Source of the DNA: Misgurnus anguillicaudatus
Lineage: Eukaryota > Chordata > Actinopteri > Cypriniformes > Cobitidae
Length of the DNA stretch: 64,000 nucleotides
Reading direction: 5' to 3'
NCBI RefSeq assembly: GCF_027580225.2
Contig: NC_073360.2
Coordinates: 11,214,501-11,278,500, forward strand
Both the position numbers and the translations under genes were made by a program. This document shows, piece by piece, positions 1-10,137 of the stretch (positions within the stretch are counted from its first letter, which is position 1; each line of letters opens with the position of its first letter). The notes under the pieces are model-generated. The model saw nothing but the letters and a program-made list of their open reading frames with translations. It searched no databases and was not told the DNA's origin.

Positions 1-28
1 GACTCCTTTACCCCAAACGCCAACAAAG
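1..28 (-). CDS. slc7a1: slc7a1 third coding exon, 5' part only
   Basis: On the minus strand an acceptor (ctgatctgcag) ends at 29 and an open frame follows from 28 to the window edge. The last base of the previous exon plus CT gives Ala, then the frame reads LLAFGVKES. The family motif at this place in CAT-1 is LLTLGVKES, the start of the next transmembrane region. The phase fits the end of the exon at 120-278. The rest of the gene lies outside the window. The match is short, but position, frame and neighbouring exons agree. Confidence 0.85.
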
Positions 29-119
29 CTGCAGATCAGGTACAAGAGCCAAACATCAGATGGTACATTCAGAAGCGTTACATTCACTCACGTATTAATA
101 CAGAAAGTCATAGGCTTGC
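29..119 (-). other. slc7a1: Short GC-AG intron of slc7a1
   Basis: Between the two exons lie 91 bases that on the minus strand begin GCAAGC and end CTGCAG. The exon side reads ACAG, so the donor is AG|GCAAG, the strong consensus usual for the rare GC-AG class of U2 introns. Using GC keeps the conserved ...LTLT / LLAFGVKES reading frame. A GT lies a little further into the intron (ctgtatt), but it would add residues not found in the family and is a weak donor. Confidence 0.75.
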
Positions 120-278
120 CTGTTAGCGTGAGGATGATGAGCACGGCGAACAAGTCTGGATACTCGGCTAGGAGTCCCGGGACGTTCATGCTCATGTTAA
201 GCCTGCAGAACTTTTCTATGTGGTTCCCAATAAGCTCATCAAAGGTGGCGCTCCAAGCCCGAGCGACGCTGGACGTCC
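120..278 (-). CDS. slc7a1: slc7a1 second coding exon (CAT-1 amino acid transporter)
   Basis: This 159-base exon on the minus strand starts after an acceptor (tttactctcacag). The codon split across the junction is completed by GG. It translates as [17 protein letters not shown], then [10 protein letters not shown], then [18 protein letters not shown]. The same order is found in vertebrate CAT-1: a loop following the third membrane segment, then the start of the fourth ([10 protein letters not shown]). The [17 protein letters not shown] block is nearly invariant in the SLC7 cationic transporters. The exon starts and ends in phase 1. The open frame on the opposite strand at 116-319 is only a shadow of this exon. 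Confidence 0.95.
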
Positions 279-1293
279 CTGTGAGAGTAAAGTACGGCTG
301 TACAATTAATTGTTTTTGAATTTTAATTCAAATTTTTATTTAAACAATTACAAAAACAAGATCATCAAGGTTGTGAGATAAATATTGTGCAATTATAAAT
401 TGCGTGCTGCAGGACCAATGTGTTTGTAAGGCACTACTGCTTTGACATGTGCAACACTTAATAAAATGGTTAAATAAATGCATGTTTTAAAAGTCACTGA
501 GTAACTGTATTAATACCTCGAGTAAGATTTTTTTTTTTATCAAAATAATCATGATTATGATTTTGCCCATAATCGAGCAGCCCTATGGTGAAGTAGTCAG
601 ATGATATAGATTCAGGGTTCCCACACCTTAATCAACTTCAAATTCAAGGACCTTTCAAGGACTTTCCAGGTCCAATACCCTCAAATTCAAGGACTAAATG
701 TGGGGACACATTTCAAGTGAGATCAAGGTTACATTTTATCTTAAAAGGTAACACGTTGTTACAGTTCCCTTTCGAGGGAACTCACGCTGCGTCACTGCGG
801 TGACACTTTGGGGACGCCTCCAGGGGTAAGTGCGTCTGAATGTGTATATCAAATTCAACCAATCGTGAGGCATAACGACAAAGACAGGGTGACGCGGAAG
901 CCAGGAAGTATATCGCTATCTGAAATATTGCCAAAGACGCCGTTACAGGCACGCATGAAGTATGGCAAGGAGACGCAGCGTCTCGTTCCCTTCTCAGGGA
1001 ACAACAGTTACATACGTAACCCGAGACGTTTTCATGTGTCAAACACAACTATGCAACAAAGCATTTTGGTATGAATCAACATTGGCATACAGAAGATATA
1101 AGCATTTAACGCAAGCAGTTTAGCACGTGTGCTTAAAGTCTAACATTTTTATGATATTATCCTACACTACACAGGGAATAATATGGATTTTTTCCAGAAA
1201 ACTTCTTGCATAAAATAGATTCAAGCTCTTTCAATGACCTGTACCTATGTATGTATATTTTCAAAAACTTCCCAGGGCGGGCAGTACTCTTAC
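279..1293 (-). other. slc7a1: slc7a1 intron between first two coding exons
   Basis: This 1015-base intron has a canonical donor (ATAG|GTAAG at 1294/1293) and acceptor (CTCTCACAG at 279). About two thirds of it is a DNA-transposon-like repeat (613-1278) whose right edge stops 15 bases from the donor. The remainder (279-612) is AT-rich and shows nothing recognisable. Confidence 0.85.
613..1278. mobile_element. Non-autonomous repeat, copy 1 (CAGGGTTCCCA end)
   Basis: The sequence from CAGGGTTCCCACACC onward matches 34725-35365 along its length. Shared parts include the tttcgagggaactc block, a CCCTTCTCAGGGAAC block and the stretch up to cttcccagggc. The other copy continues into a ccttgaattt segment resembling the reverse of the left end, so this copy has lost its right end. 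The CAGGG terminus is typical of hAT-like elements in fish. No protein is encoded, and the 88-codon frames on both strands are by-products. Confidence 0.75.
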
Positions 1294-1697
1294 CTATGAC
1301 ATAAGAGAGGATGAGGTTCCAGCCAGTGATGAAGGCCCACAGTTCCCCCACAGTCACGTAACTGTAAAGATACGCAGAGCCCGTCCTTGGTACTCGCGCT
1401 CCAAACTCGGCGTAACACAGTCCGGCCATGACCGAAGCCAGCGCGGCAATAAGAAAGGACAAGATGATAGCCGGCCCTGCGTTTTCTCTCGCCACAGCTC
1501 CGGCCAACACGTACACGCCGGCGCCCAACGTGCTGCCCACTCCGAGGGCCACCAGATCGAACGTGTTGAGGCATCGAGAAAGTCGAGACTCTTCTGTGCT
1601 GCAGTCCACCACCTTCACCCTCAGCAGTTTATTCCCAAATCCTTTCAGGTGGGCAAGAACCATCTTTACTCTCTTTCACACAAACTTCACGCTAGAC
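1294..1697 (-). CDS. slc7a1: slc7a1 start-codon exon (CAT-1 amino acid transporter)
   Basis: The product is a plasma-membrane transporter for arginine, lysine and ornithine (SLC7 family, APC fold). Coding runs from the ATG at 1661-1663 down to 1294 (123 codons plus one base), followed by donor GTAAG. Positions 1664-1697 are 5' UTR after a good acceptor (ctttttgtgttttttag). Residues 19-37 resemble CAT-1 far more than CAT-2 ([19 protein letters not shown]). Membrane segments lie near residues 37-58 ([19 protein letters not shown]), 63-85 and 100-124. The Gly-rich [11 protein letters not shown] motif and [11 protein letters not shown] are intact. Glu107, needed for transport in mouse CAT-1, falls at residue 107. 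The 21 residues before the DCS motif equal the mammalian N-terminus in length, which supports this start. Without splicing, the frame would run on for 44 codons into the adjacent repeat. Confidence 0.96.
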
Positions 1698-2742
1698 CTA
1701 AAAAACACAAAAAGTGATAGTACTGTTTATTTACAGTACACTTAAAGGTTGACTTGACATTAACTGTGATAAAGTTACTGCTTAATCTCTTTCAATTCTT
1801 AGAGGCATGACATTTAGGCAAAATATTTGTGAGCGTCCTTCCTCCAAAACAACAATGTGTTACAGTAAAGCATTTACTAAGGAAATACAGAGGGCAAGGC
1901 AATGAACATTAAAATGTATTTTCAAACGTAGAGTCCATCGAAGAAAGTCATAGCAGTTTGCAACAAAAACGCCAGTGAATAAATCACAAGAGAAGTTTTT
2001 ATTTTGGGGTGAATTATGCCTTTAAGTAACGTATATCCTGGCACACCTCCTGCTGGTAGAGCCACATGAGTGATGATATATGAGCTGCCACTACAACCTG
2101 TCTAATTTCTCTTACTCATCTCTACTGTAATAGCTGTCAGCTAATATCAAGTTGGAGTGAAGCCAAGCTATCGCTTGAACTTTACAGTAGGATCTTTTTT
2201 TAAACATGTGCTGAGCTAACGTCACACTAACCATGTCACGACTAATGCACGAATGTACGTCAGCAAACACATGTGAGATCTGAACAGGTGGATGAAAAGG
2301 TTTGGAAATTTGAGTAAATCTCATGTTTGGGTTATACTGCACCACCAACAGATAAAGTTTCTAGAGAAAACCAACACAAACACACCCCCGTCTGTCATTG
2401 GCTAGGCAAACAAACGGTCCCGTCTTAAACTCATAACATTGGTGGAGGCAATGCGGTTGTGTCGGGATGTAGCAGGGATTCCCAAATAAGAGATATGAAT
2501 AAATTGAGGACAGTACAACATCATCCTCATGTGTAAATAATGCAAAAGTTCATTTTAATTTATATCTTATTTGGCATCACAGTAATACAATTTCACATTA
2601 CAAACATAACAGGAGGGGTGATTAAATCCCATAAATATAATTTAGGACCCTGTCTGTGCATCTGAGATTAGGAGCATCATCGTTTAATTTAATTTTTGAT
2701 TTTTAAGGATATATTTTCACAGAATGCTCTTTATATTATATA
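1698..2742. other. Gene-free flank upstream of the slc7a1 start exon
   Basis: This is AT-rich, largely non-repetitive sequence. If the 5' UTR acceptor at 1698 is used, it is the 3' end of a long 5' UTR intron. I see no exon, promoter or repeat I can name here. Confidence 0.5.
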
Positions 2743-4024
2743 GGATGATTGGTAACACTTTACTTGAAGGGGTGTTCATAAGACTGACATGACACCTTCA
2801 TAATCATGACATGACACGTGTCATGAACATAAAGGAGTTTTTATGCTTATGAGATGTTTATGACAACTGTCATTAAGTGTCATTTGTTCAATTATGTCAT
2901 TTTTAATAAACCAATACATAAACATGACATAGCAGAATAATTATGAAACTTAAGAAAATACCTAGCGTTATGGGTGAAAATTACATTAAACTGTCATTTA
3001 AATGTCATTAAGTGTTAATACTCTGTTAAATAGTTTTATAACAACATCATGAATATTTTTCTTGACCTCAACTACAGTGCTACAGATTGAATTTGTCATT
3101 AAAATTTCAATAAGTGTTAATACTCTATCAAATAATTTTAAATATCTTAACAAAATGCAACAGACTTAAGTATAAGAAAACGATAATACTTAATGTATGT
3201 TCACAATACATAAAAAACTTAACAGAGGGTTCTAAAATTTTCTGATATAAAAGAAAAAACTAAAATACTTAATTAATACAATGTAATTAACTGTTTTTCC
3301 AGTGATATGGACCCAACGCTGCATGGCTTAAACCATTATTGTATCCGTTTGATTTGATTTAATGTGAATCGGTCTCCAAATGCAATAAAATATAATTTTA
3401 TCAATTTTAATTATTATTATTATTATTATTGGATGATTAATTTTATTTCTCTAACACCTGGAGGAAACTTAAAAAAAAAAACGAAAGAATATACTAAAGA
3501 ATATTCATGACGCTGATATAAAACTATATGACAAAGAGTATTAACACTTAATGACATTTTAATGACAAATGATATTTGTATGACTGATAAAAAGTGGTCA
3601 GTTATGTTGTCTTGGTAATGTCAAGTTGTCATGACAAGTTATGATGAATTGGTTAATGTCAAGTTGTCATAACAAAGACATCTCAAACAATGTCATCTTT
3701 GCATTAAAAATGACATAATTGAAGACACTTAATGACAGTTGCCATAAACGTGCATAAAATCTCATTCATGTCATGATTATGAAGGTGTCATGTCAGTCTC
3801 GTGAACACTAGGGATGCACAGAATATTCGCCCGCTTAAAATTTTCGGCCGAAAATGGCCCAAAAGAGCATTTTTGGTTTTTGGCCGAAAGACTTTTATCA
3901 CCGAAACAATACGGCCGAAATGTTGTGTTGACGCAAACCGCAACCTGCACGTGCTTGTCTGAAGTAACATGTCTGCAATGTGGACTTATTTCAGTAGGCT
4001 ATCCCTGTGTCTCAATTCGTTCCC

Positions 4025-5147
4025 TAGCTCTCGAGGTCGTGAATCAGTACGTGATCACGGATCGGCTCGCATGCAATTCGGGATTAATAAGCAAATTTAA
4101 GTAAAGAAAGTTTATCATTTGCACGTGTTTCAAAGGCTTGCAAATGTTAACATTCAAGTGATTTAAACAATTTAAGCAGCTTTCTGTACACAGACGCACA
4201 TGCTGCTGAATGTGTCAGGTCCAGCTTCAGTCAGATGTGATCATAACTATGCCCTTCAAAGATCAGAACTCTTGATGTGTAAACTTTAGAGCGATTGCGC
4301 TATTGTGTCTCATACTGTAGTCCATTAACATACATAAAATAAAGCAATGAAAAACAACGTAATGTTTTTATGTGGAGCAACTGTTTGCTGCGCTGTTTGG
4401 AATTCGCCCTCCGTCTGTGTGTGTGCACGCATTTAAGTGCCCTCAGTAAGCATACATGGAGAGACGAAATTCAAAAAAGCAAACGAACATAAAATCTCTT
4501 GACAGGGCACATACAAACTAAATGTGTGAATGTGAAAGAGAAAATCACTTCTGTAGCTCTAAAAAATAATTATTATATTTAATTTATATAATAAAGACAG
4601 TGTTATGATTCATTTAATATGATTTCTGTACCTAATGCTAATTTCAGACCTTATTATTGTGCAACTTTTTTATTTTTATAAATGTTTGCAATTTCTTTAT
4701 TTTTCCCTAGCCTGGTCCAACCAGACTCTCGTACATTCATTTCATTTGTACAGAGAGTCTGGCCACGCTCCATTGCAAAGTGTTACTTCCGTTAAGGAGG
4801 GTCCTCTGTTGAAGTCTAAAACTATTGGATCTGCCCAGAGTCACTCTGAATCTGCCATAACCAATCGCTAACGTTTGGTCGTGACGTATGTCACTCAGTC
4901 TGGTGCACGACCTCAACGTCATCGTTCTTAGCCACCCCCATCTGTTTGCTGATTGGACCTGCAGATTTTTGCTGGAGAAAATGAAACTCTACACAGCAGT
5001 CCCAAACGTTGTGCTGAAGCGAAATGAAAATCAAGCCAGGCTAATTTTTCCCACCACTTTTTTGCTGATCTGAAAAATAATCCGATCCGTGCCTCAAAAA
5101 CTGTAATGTGATCCAAACAGTGAGTTTTGTGATCCTTCACACTCCTA
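4025..5147 (-). mobile_element. Third-level copy of the 44457-45435 hAT family, reversed
   Basis: Read in reverse, this stretch matches 44457-45435 along most of its length: the gatccgtgcctcaaaaa terminus, the aagatcagaactc segment and the tttgcacgtgtttc segment. It ends with a decayed CTAG/CTCCTA terminus at each side. It is more diverged than the copy at 44 kb and is interrupted by a further insert at 4708-5044. Confidence 0.7.
4708..5044. mobile_element. Fourth-level small hAT-like MITE (TAGCCTGG end)
   Basis: The ends are TAGCCTGGTC and AAGCCAGGCTAA, an inverted pair. Flanks are identical 8-bp direct repeats, tttttccc at 4700-4707 and at 5045-5052. At 337 bp with no coding potential, it is a MITE. 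The perfect duplication marks it as the most recent insertion of this stack. Confidence 0.75.
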
Positions 5148-5319
5148 GTAAAGTTACACAGTCATAGCAATATATGCAATGGCACTAATAATTGGCATAA
5201 TTTCTTTTGGTGTTTTGGTTTTCGGTTTCCTCCTTTTTTGTTTTCGGTTTTGTCCAAGAATTTTCATTTCGGTGCATCCCTAAAGAAAACCCCTCCAAGT
5301 AAAGTGTTACCGGATTATT

Positions 5320-6891
5320 TTATGTAGAAAACAGCAAATCCCTAAAACTTGACTTTGTTTCATCAAAAACTAAATGGGGTTAATTTTTCTTAAACAAAAA
5401 ATGTCTTATTTCCCTTTTTGATTCAAAAAATGACCAACATTGGAGAATGGTTTACCAAAAGTTACTAGGTTGATCTAAAAAAAATTGAGGCTCTCAAAAA
5501 GAAACTCTAAAGCATGTGAAAAACACCATGTGTAGACATAAAACAAAGAAAAAATGCCAATAAATTATTGCATAAACTCTATAAACAAACAAGAAAGGTT
5601 CAAATTATTTTAGGGCGCTTTGAAATTTAAAGTCCTTTTCTTACCAAATTAAAACAACAGAGACAAGGAAATCCCTCGGACGCAGATCAAATCCGTCGAT
5701 TCTTTCAGATTCTTTGATCAGAGCTTTAAATTCGGATATCCAACACAATGAAGAACCTTTAAGTTTGAGGAGACCCTTCTGTCTTGACCATTGATAAATA
5801 CAGACATGAGGAGGCGTTTACAATCTGTGTCTGCTGTAGCACGAGTCAGATGCCTTTTTAGCTATTAACCCATTCAAAGCTCAAAGCCACAAATAGCTCT
5901 CAGTGAGGTCACGCATCAGCAGCTGTGGTGAGCATGAACTCACTTCACGTTCACTTTTGTTGCCACAGTCACTTCCTCCTGTCACAAAACTGTCACACAC
6001 CAGAGACACATTAGGGCGGGATAATATAGCCCAAATGTAGAGACTGACATAAAGGAAGAACACACCTAACAGAAACATAATTGTGATGAGAGTCATTTTG
6101 CAAATGATTATAGCTTCTTCAGAATTTCACTGCATATGAACATGGACATTCTCCCCATAAGTATACAAAATCATATTAGTTTGAAAGTGGTTAAAATTAT
6201 ACTAGAATCGCATACAGTTAAGGTGAATGTGTCCCATCTTAAAACTATGAAACATATTAGGCTCAGAAAGGCACAACAACAGCTTGATATTGGGAACAAA
6301 AATAGGCAGGAATCTTCCGAACACATTCTCTATTGACGCCAGTCAACTTCAACATTCACATACTATGTCTCTGTATTTACTTATAGGTGGGTCATGGAAA
6401 ATAAACTCATGCATTATCATACAGCCGGATGCTGTCGTGTAGCAACTTGTATTGCGCAAGAGCTTTTGTAACATTTGCAATTCGCACCCCTCAAGGAGAG
6501 AGGACAGACTAATAAATGCTTCTATTTTCACTTTGAATTATTTAAGCAACATTCACGAAAACACGTGCTTCAGTCAAGCGGTGTAAATCAAGACTGTGGG
6601 CGGGGAAGGGGCCTTGCCCCTTTTTCCACTTATCGCGGAGAACACACTGGCAAGAATTTGGGAATGTCAGACGATCACATTGTGCCAGCCTGCTTACGTA
6701 CACAAATGGTTTAATCTGGTTACGTTGTCCATGTCAGTCGACTTTGACTCCTTGTTAAGAAGAATACAAACATTAGCCGAGCCATAATGTAACTTATTGT
6801 ACTTGTTATAAACTCCCTTAACTCTTCTAATGGTGAGAAACAGTAATGCAAGTAAAACAACAGCCTTAAAATCTTAATTATTAAACCTTAT
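5320..6891. other. Mostly single-copy non-coding sequence
   Basis: No exon, repeat boundary or regulatory motif can be supported here. Open frames on either strand (such as 5881-6096 minus, 6136-6336 plus and 6475-6714 plus) show no domain, codon bias or splice context. Confidence 0.5.
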
Positions 6892-7679
6892 GGGGCGGTT
6901 TCCCAGACAGGGATTATTAGACTAGTCCTAGACTAAAATGAATGTAAGAGCTGAAAACAGCTTGCACTGACATATCTTAAAATACATCAGTGCCCAAAGT
7001 TTGCCTCAAAATGCACACGTGTGATGTTTTTAGTGAGGCATGTTTGTTAAAACTAGTTATATTTAATAATTGGGGTTTGCACGAAATGCGTAGCACTATT
7101 TACATTTTGAAATGAAGGCGGCTTCAGCTACAACCAAGTGATACAAGTGTTACCAAACAGCCAGAACACAATCAAAGTGTGGGAATACTTTAAGCAGAGA
7201 CAAAATAAAACACATACTGTTTAAAACCAAAGAGTATAGAAGAACAAGAGGCAAAACTCTGATTCGTATTTGGCAACAGCCACTAGGTGGCGCTTCAGTA
7301 GTGCAGCCGCCATTTTGGAATGAAACTTCTCACAGCCAATTCAATCTCAATTCATTCTTAGCGAATCTCACAGCCAAATCAGAAGCGCAATAGTAAGTTT
7401 CTTAAATTAAAAATTTGTTCACTTGCTACACCTACAGTACACGAAATGCTGTATTGTATGTATGTGTTGATTTGTTGTTGTTATCAGTTGTGGAATCCAA
7501 TCATTAAATAGATACACATTTGAGGTAGTTTTTTTCTTGCTTTATTATGTAATTCTAATTTATGCTATTTTACTAGGGGTGTGACGAGATCTCGTGAGAT
7601 TAAATATGTATCGCGAGATTAAGTGTGTCTCGCGAGATTTCTTGTGTAGGTGAAATTCTGGCCGTTTCTCAAATAAAAG

Positions 7680-7894
7680 ACTGCATCCTTCGGAGGTCGC
7701 ATTTTTAAACTGCATTTACTTCATAAAGACTGTCTTATTAGAGACTACTAACAATTATAAAGTTTACTAATAATTTAGTTAATCGCAAATTGTTGTAATA
7801 TGCTCACGACTTGCGAATGTAATGCTCAGTTAATGATCTGAAATAAACCTTAATGACGTATGCAGCCTGCATATGCGACCTCCGGAGGATGCAG
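7680..7894. repeat. Foldback element with 23-bp arms
   Basis: ACTGCATCCTTCGGAGGTCG at 7681 returns inverted as CGACCTCCGGAGGATGCAG at 7875-7893. The arms enclose about 170 bases of AT-rich sequence. This is a small foldback MITE inside the mosaic that interrupts family F. Confidence 0.6.
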
Positions 7895-7914
7895 CTTTCT
7901 GTTTGACCCTTTTA

Positions 7915-8032
7915 GGGGCCAGTTACACCAAAAGCGTTTATGGCAGTTGCAGGCGCTTTTTTTAAATTATATTCTATGGGCATGGAGCGTTTGCGCGCTG
8001 AGCGCCTTGCGGTTTTTGCCGTGTGCCGAATT
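7915..8032 (+). mobile_element. Truncated Harbinger-like MITE (left end only)
   Basis: It starts ttTTA|GGGGCCAGTTACACC and matches the first 115 or so bases of the complete element at 52216-52750. It then breaks off near gtgccg, and the right terminus is absent. The frame 7860-8198 is a by-product. Confidence 0.65.
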
Positions 8033-8339
8033 CTGTGACCTATCAAATTCTGTGACCAGAGGTCGCTGTTTAGCATTTTTTTCACGCAAGACCGCGCAAG
8101 GCGCCCGTGCACATTATCGTGAGCGCGGCAAGGGAGTTTTTAACGATATACGTGACCGCCCACTGAACGATGACATCATTTACCCTCGCTCGCTCTAGTC
8201 TATCGTATGAATGAAGCAGTCAGACTTCGTGAGAAACGAACGCAACAATTAAAGTAACGCAAAATAGGTTCTAAAATACCAGAACATCACAAATGTTTAG
8301 TTTTTGTTACCTGGGGCTGTTGCCATTTAATGTTATAAT

Positions 8340-8745
8340 CTGGTAGAGAGTAACAACTTACCGAAATCTGTGACCTCTCTCTGTTTTATTCAAAATTGCA
8401 ATAATGTTACAGAAATTCACTCTGGTGATGTCTAATCTCATCTGTAATATATCATCAAATGCATTTTGACCTGATGTTAACACTTACACACATACAGCAG
8501 GGTCACACAATCTGACGGACAGTAACAACAGCCTACCGAAATCTGTGACCTCTCTCTGTTTCATTCAGAATTGCAATAATGTTTCCCAAATTCACTCTGG
8601 TGATGTCTAATCTCATCTGTAATATATCATCAAATGCATTTTGACCTGATGTTAACACTTACACAATGAAACAGAGAGAGGTCACAGATTTCGGTAGGCT
8701 TTTGTTACTGTCCGTCAGATTGTGTGACCCTGCTGTATGTGTGCA
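8340..8745. repeat. 175-bp tandem duplication with inverted end
   Basis: The block starting accgaaatctgtgacctctc occurs at 8360 and again at 8535, a period of 175 bases with few differences. Its first 30 bases recur inverted at 8668-8697 (gaggtcacagatttcgg). The stretch after 8697 is the reverse of the end of unit 1 (gttactgtccgtcagattgt). The result is two direct units closed by an inverted partial unit. Confidence 0.8.
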
Positions 8746-9612
8746 GGACCGTCCGCGTGCAGCCCAAAATTTGAGACCGCGCGGACAGTGCGCGTACAGT
8801 CCGCGTACAACAGCGCATGCGCGTGAACATATTTAGACAGGGCACTCCACTATAAACAATTATACAAAGAAAACAGACAGCATTTGCACACACACTATCG
8901 TTTTTCTTCTTTAACTTTTACTTCTTCCCAGAACAGAAAGCCCTGGAGCATGTTTGTTTGATTCCTGTTCTTTATTGTCTTCTTGTTTGTTCTAAACTGT
9001 GTTTGCAATGGTGGAGCAGTTACTTTTCTTCACCTATCTTAATGTTTTAAAGCTCACGTAACACACGCTGTTTCTGAATTTATGATGTTAATCTTGAGTA
9101 CCTATAGAGTAGTATGACATCCTTTATATCTCTGAAGAGTCTTTAGTTTTATCATATTTATAAAAGAAAGATTAGCTTTACCGAATCTTTCCGATAACGT
9201 ACGAAAAAATGAAGAAGGAGGAGTTATAACACGGGAGGAGCGAGTAAGAGTCATGCAACACTATACAACACTGTTTCAACTTATGATTCACTACATGTTC
9301 GTGTCATTTATATAATATACACGCGCCTTAAGATGTCTGTACTGTTTGTTTAGTAAAAACGTTAATGAAATGATAATGTTTAATAAAGACATATTTAAAA
9401 GATTGTTGTTTTATTCATGTTCTCATATTTATATATATATCAAACTCTAATGTTTAAAGCACCAGGGTTGTTCCAGCGTACGACTTCTTCTATCCTCTTC
9501 TTTGTTTTTGACTTTATTACTTACGTCGCCCCCTGGTGGTTCAAAAAATAGTGCAACAGCGAGCGCGTCAACTATAAACGCCTCGTCCGTTTGGTGAGAC
9601 GCGCACGCGATC

Positions 9613-9717
9613 CGCGGAGGCTTGCGTTGCGGACCAAAGCGCGAGTATAACAAGCCCTTACCACGGCCTTAAGCCTTGTTTATGGTCGCGCTTTGGTCCG
9701 CAACGCAAGCCTCCGCG
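9613..9717. repeat. GC-rich hairpin with perfect 32-bp arms
   Basis: CGCGGAGGCTTGCGTTGCGG and the 12 bases after it (9613-9644) are exactly complementary to 9686-9717. The loop is 41 bases and also contains partly complementary aacaag/cttgtt. The arms are CpG-rich (eight or more CpG) in an AT-rich setting. This is probably the joined terminal repeats of a small transposon. Confidence 0.8.
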
Positions 9718-10027
9718 CAATCGCACATCGCAATTTTAGCATCAATAACCGCAATGGGAAAAATTACCCAAATCGTGCAGCCCTAGTCACCATTAACTGT
9801 TTATCTGTATTAACTGATTTACTGTACTTTCCATCACTCCCTAGTAAAATAACTTTATAAACATAGTAAGTATAGTAATTAATTCACATTTACCTTAAAT
9901 AGCTGAAAACCTATGCAAACAGATTGACAGCCCGGCTTGTTTTGGAACTGTAGAACGTTACATGAATCACGTGACCGCGCGGCGGCGAGATCAAAGCGTT
10001 TCGTAACTCTGTTATTATACGACTCTG

Positions 10028-10137
10028 AGTAGCACCATAAAACAAAATAATAACATGATAACATAATAATAAACATGTTTTGACAAAAATGTTAAAAAAT
10101 GGATTTATCTCGTTTTGCAACGAAACTCTTCATATAT
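10028..10137. repeat. Repeat fragment shared in inverse with 51188-51282
   Basis: The stretch tagcaccataaaacaaaat through tctcgttttgcaacgaaac is the reverse complement of 51188-51282, with only a few differences. Both belong to a family whose terminus is GAAGAGTTTCGTTGCAAAA. Confidence 0.7.

Larger units (their letters stand above)
3809..5282. mobile_element. Nested hAT-like element B (TAGGGATGCAC end)
   Basis: This element sits in the right arm of element A. It starts TAGGGATGCACAGAATATTC and ends TTTCGGTGCATCCCTA. The flanking eight bases, gtgaacac and aagaaaac, agree at 5 of 8, and element A's own opposite arm shows that both derive from one tgaacac site, so this is an old target duplication. 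Inside it is another element (4025-5147). Confidence 0.7.
2751..5311. mobile_element. hAT-like element A, host of a nested stack
   Basis: Termini are inverted: GGTAACACTTTACTTG at 2751 and its reverse CAAGTAAAGTGTTACC ending at 5311. Flanks ggatgatt (2743-2750) and ggattatt (5312-5319) match at 7 of 8 bases, a slightly decayed 8-bp target duplication as in hAT elements. The outer arms carry a long inverted repeat based on TGACATGACACCTTCATAATCATGAC (split here: tgacatgacacc, then ttcataatcatgac). No transposase is visible. Without its insert the element is about 1.1 kb. Confidence 0.8.

Noticed and set aside
116..319. Plus-strand 67-codon frame
   Set aside because: It is the antisense shadow of the slc7a1 exon at 120-278.
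1247..1745. Plus-strand frames of 105 and 156 codons
   Set aside because: They are antisense to the slc7a1 start exon and have no family resemblance.
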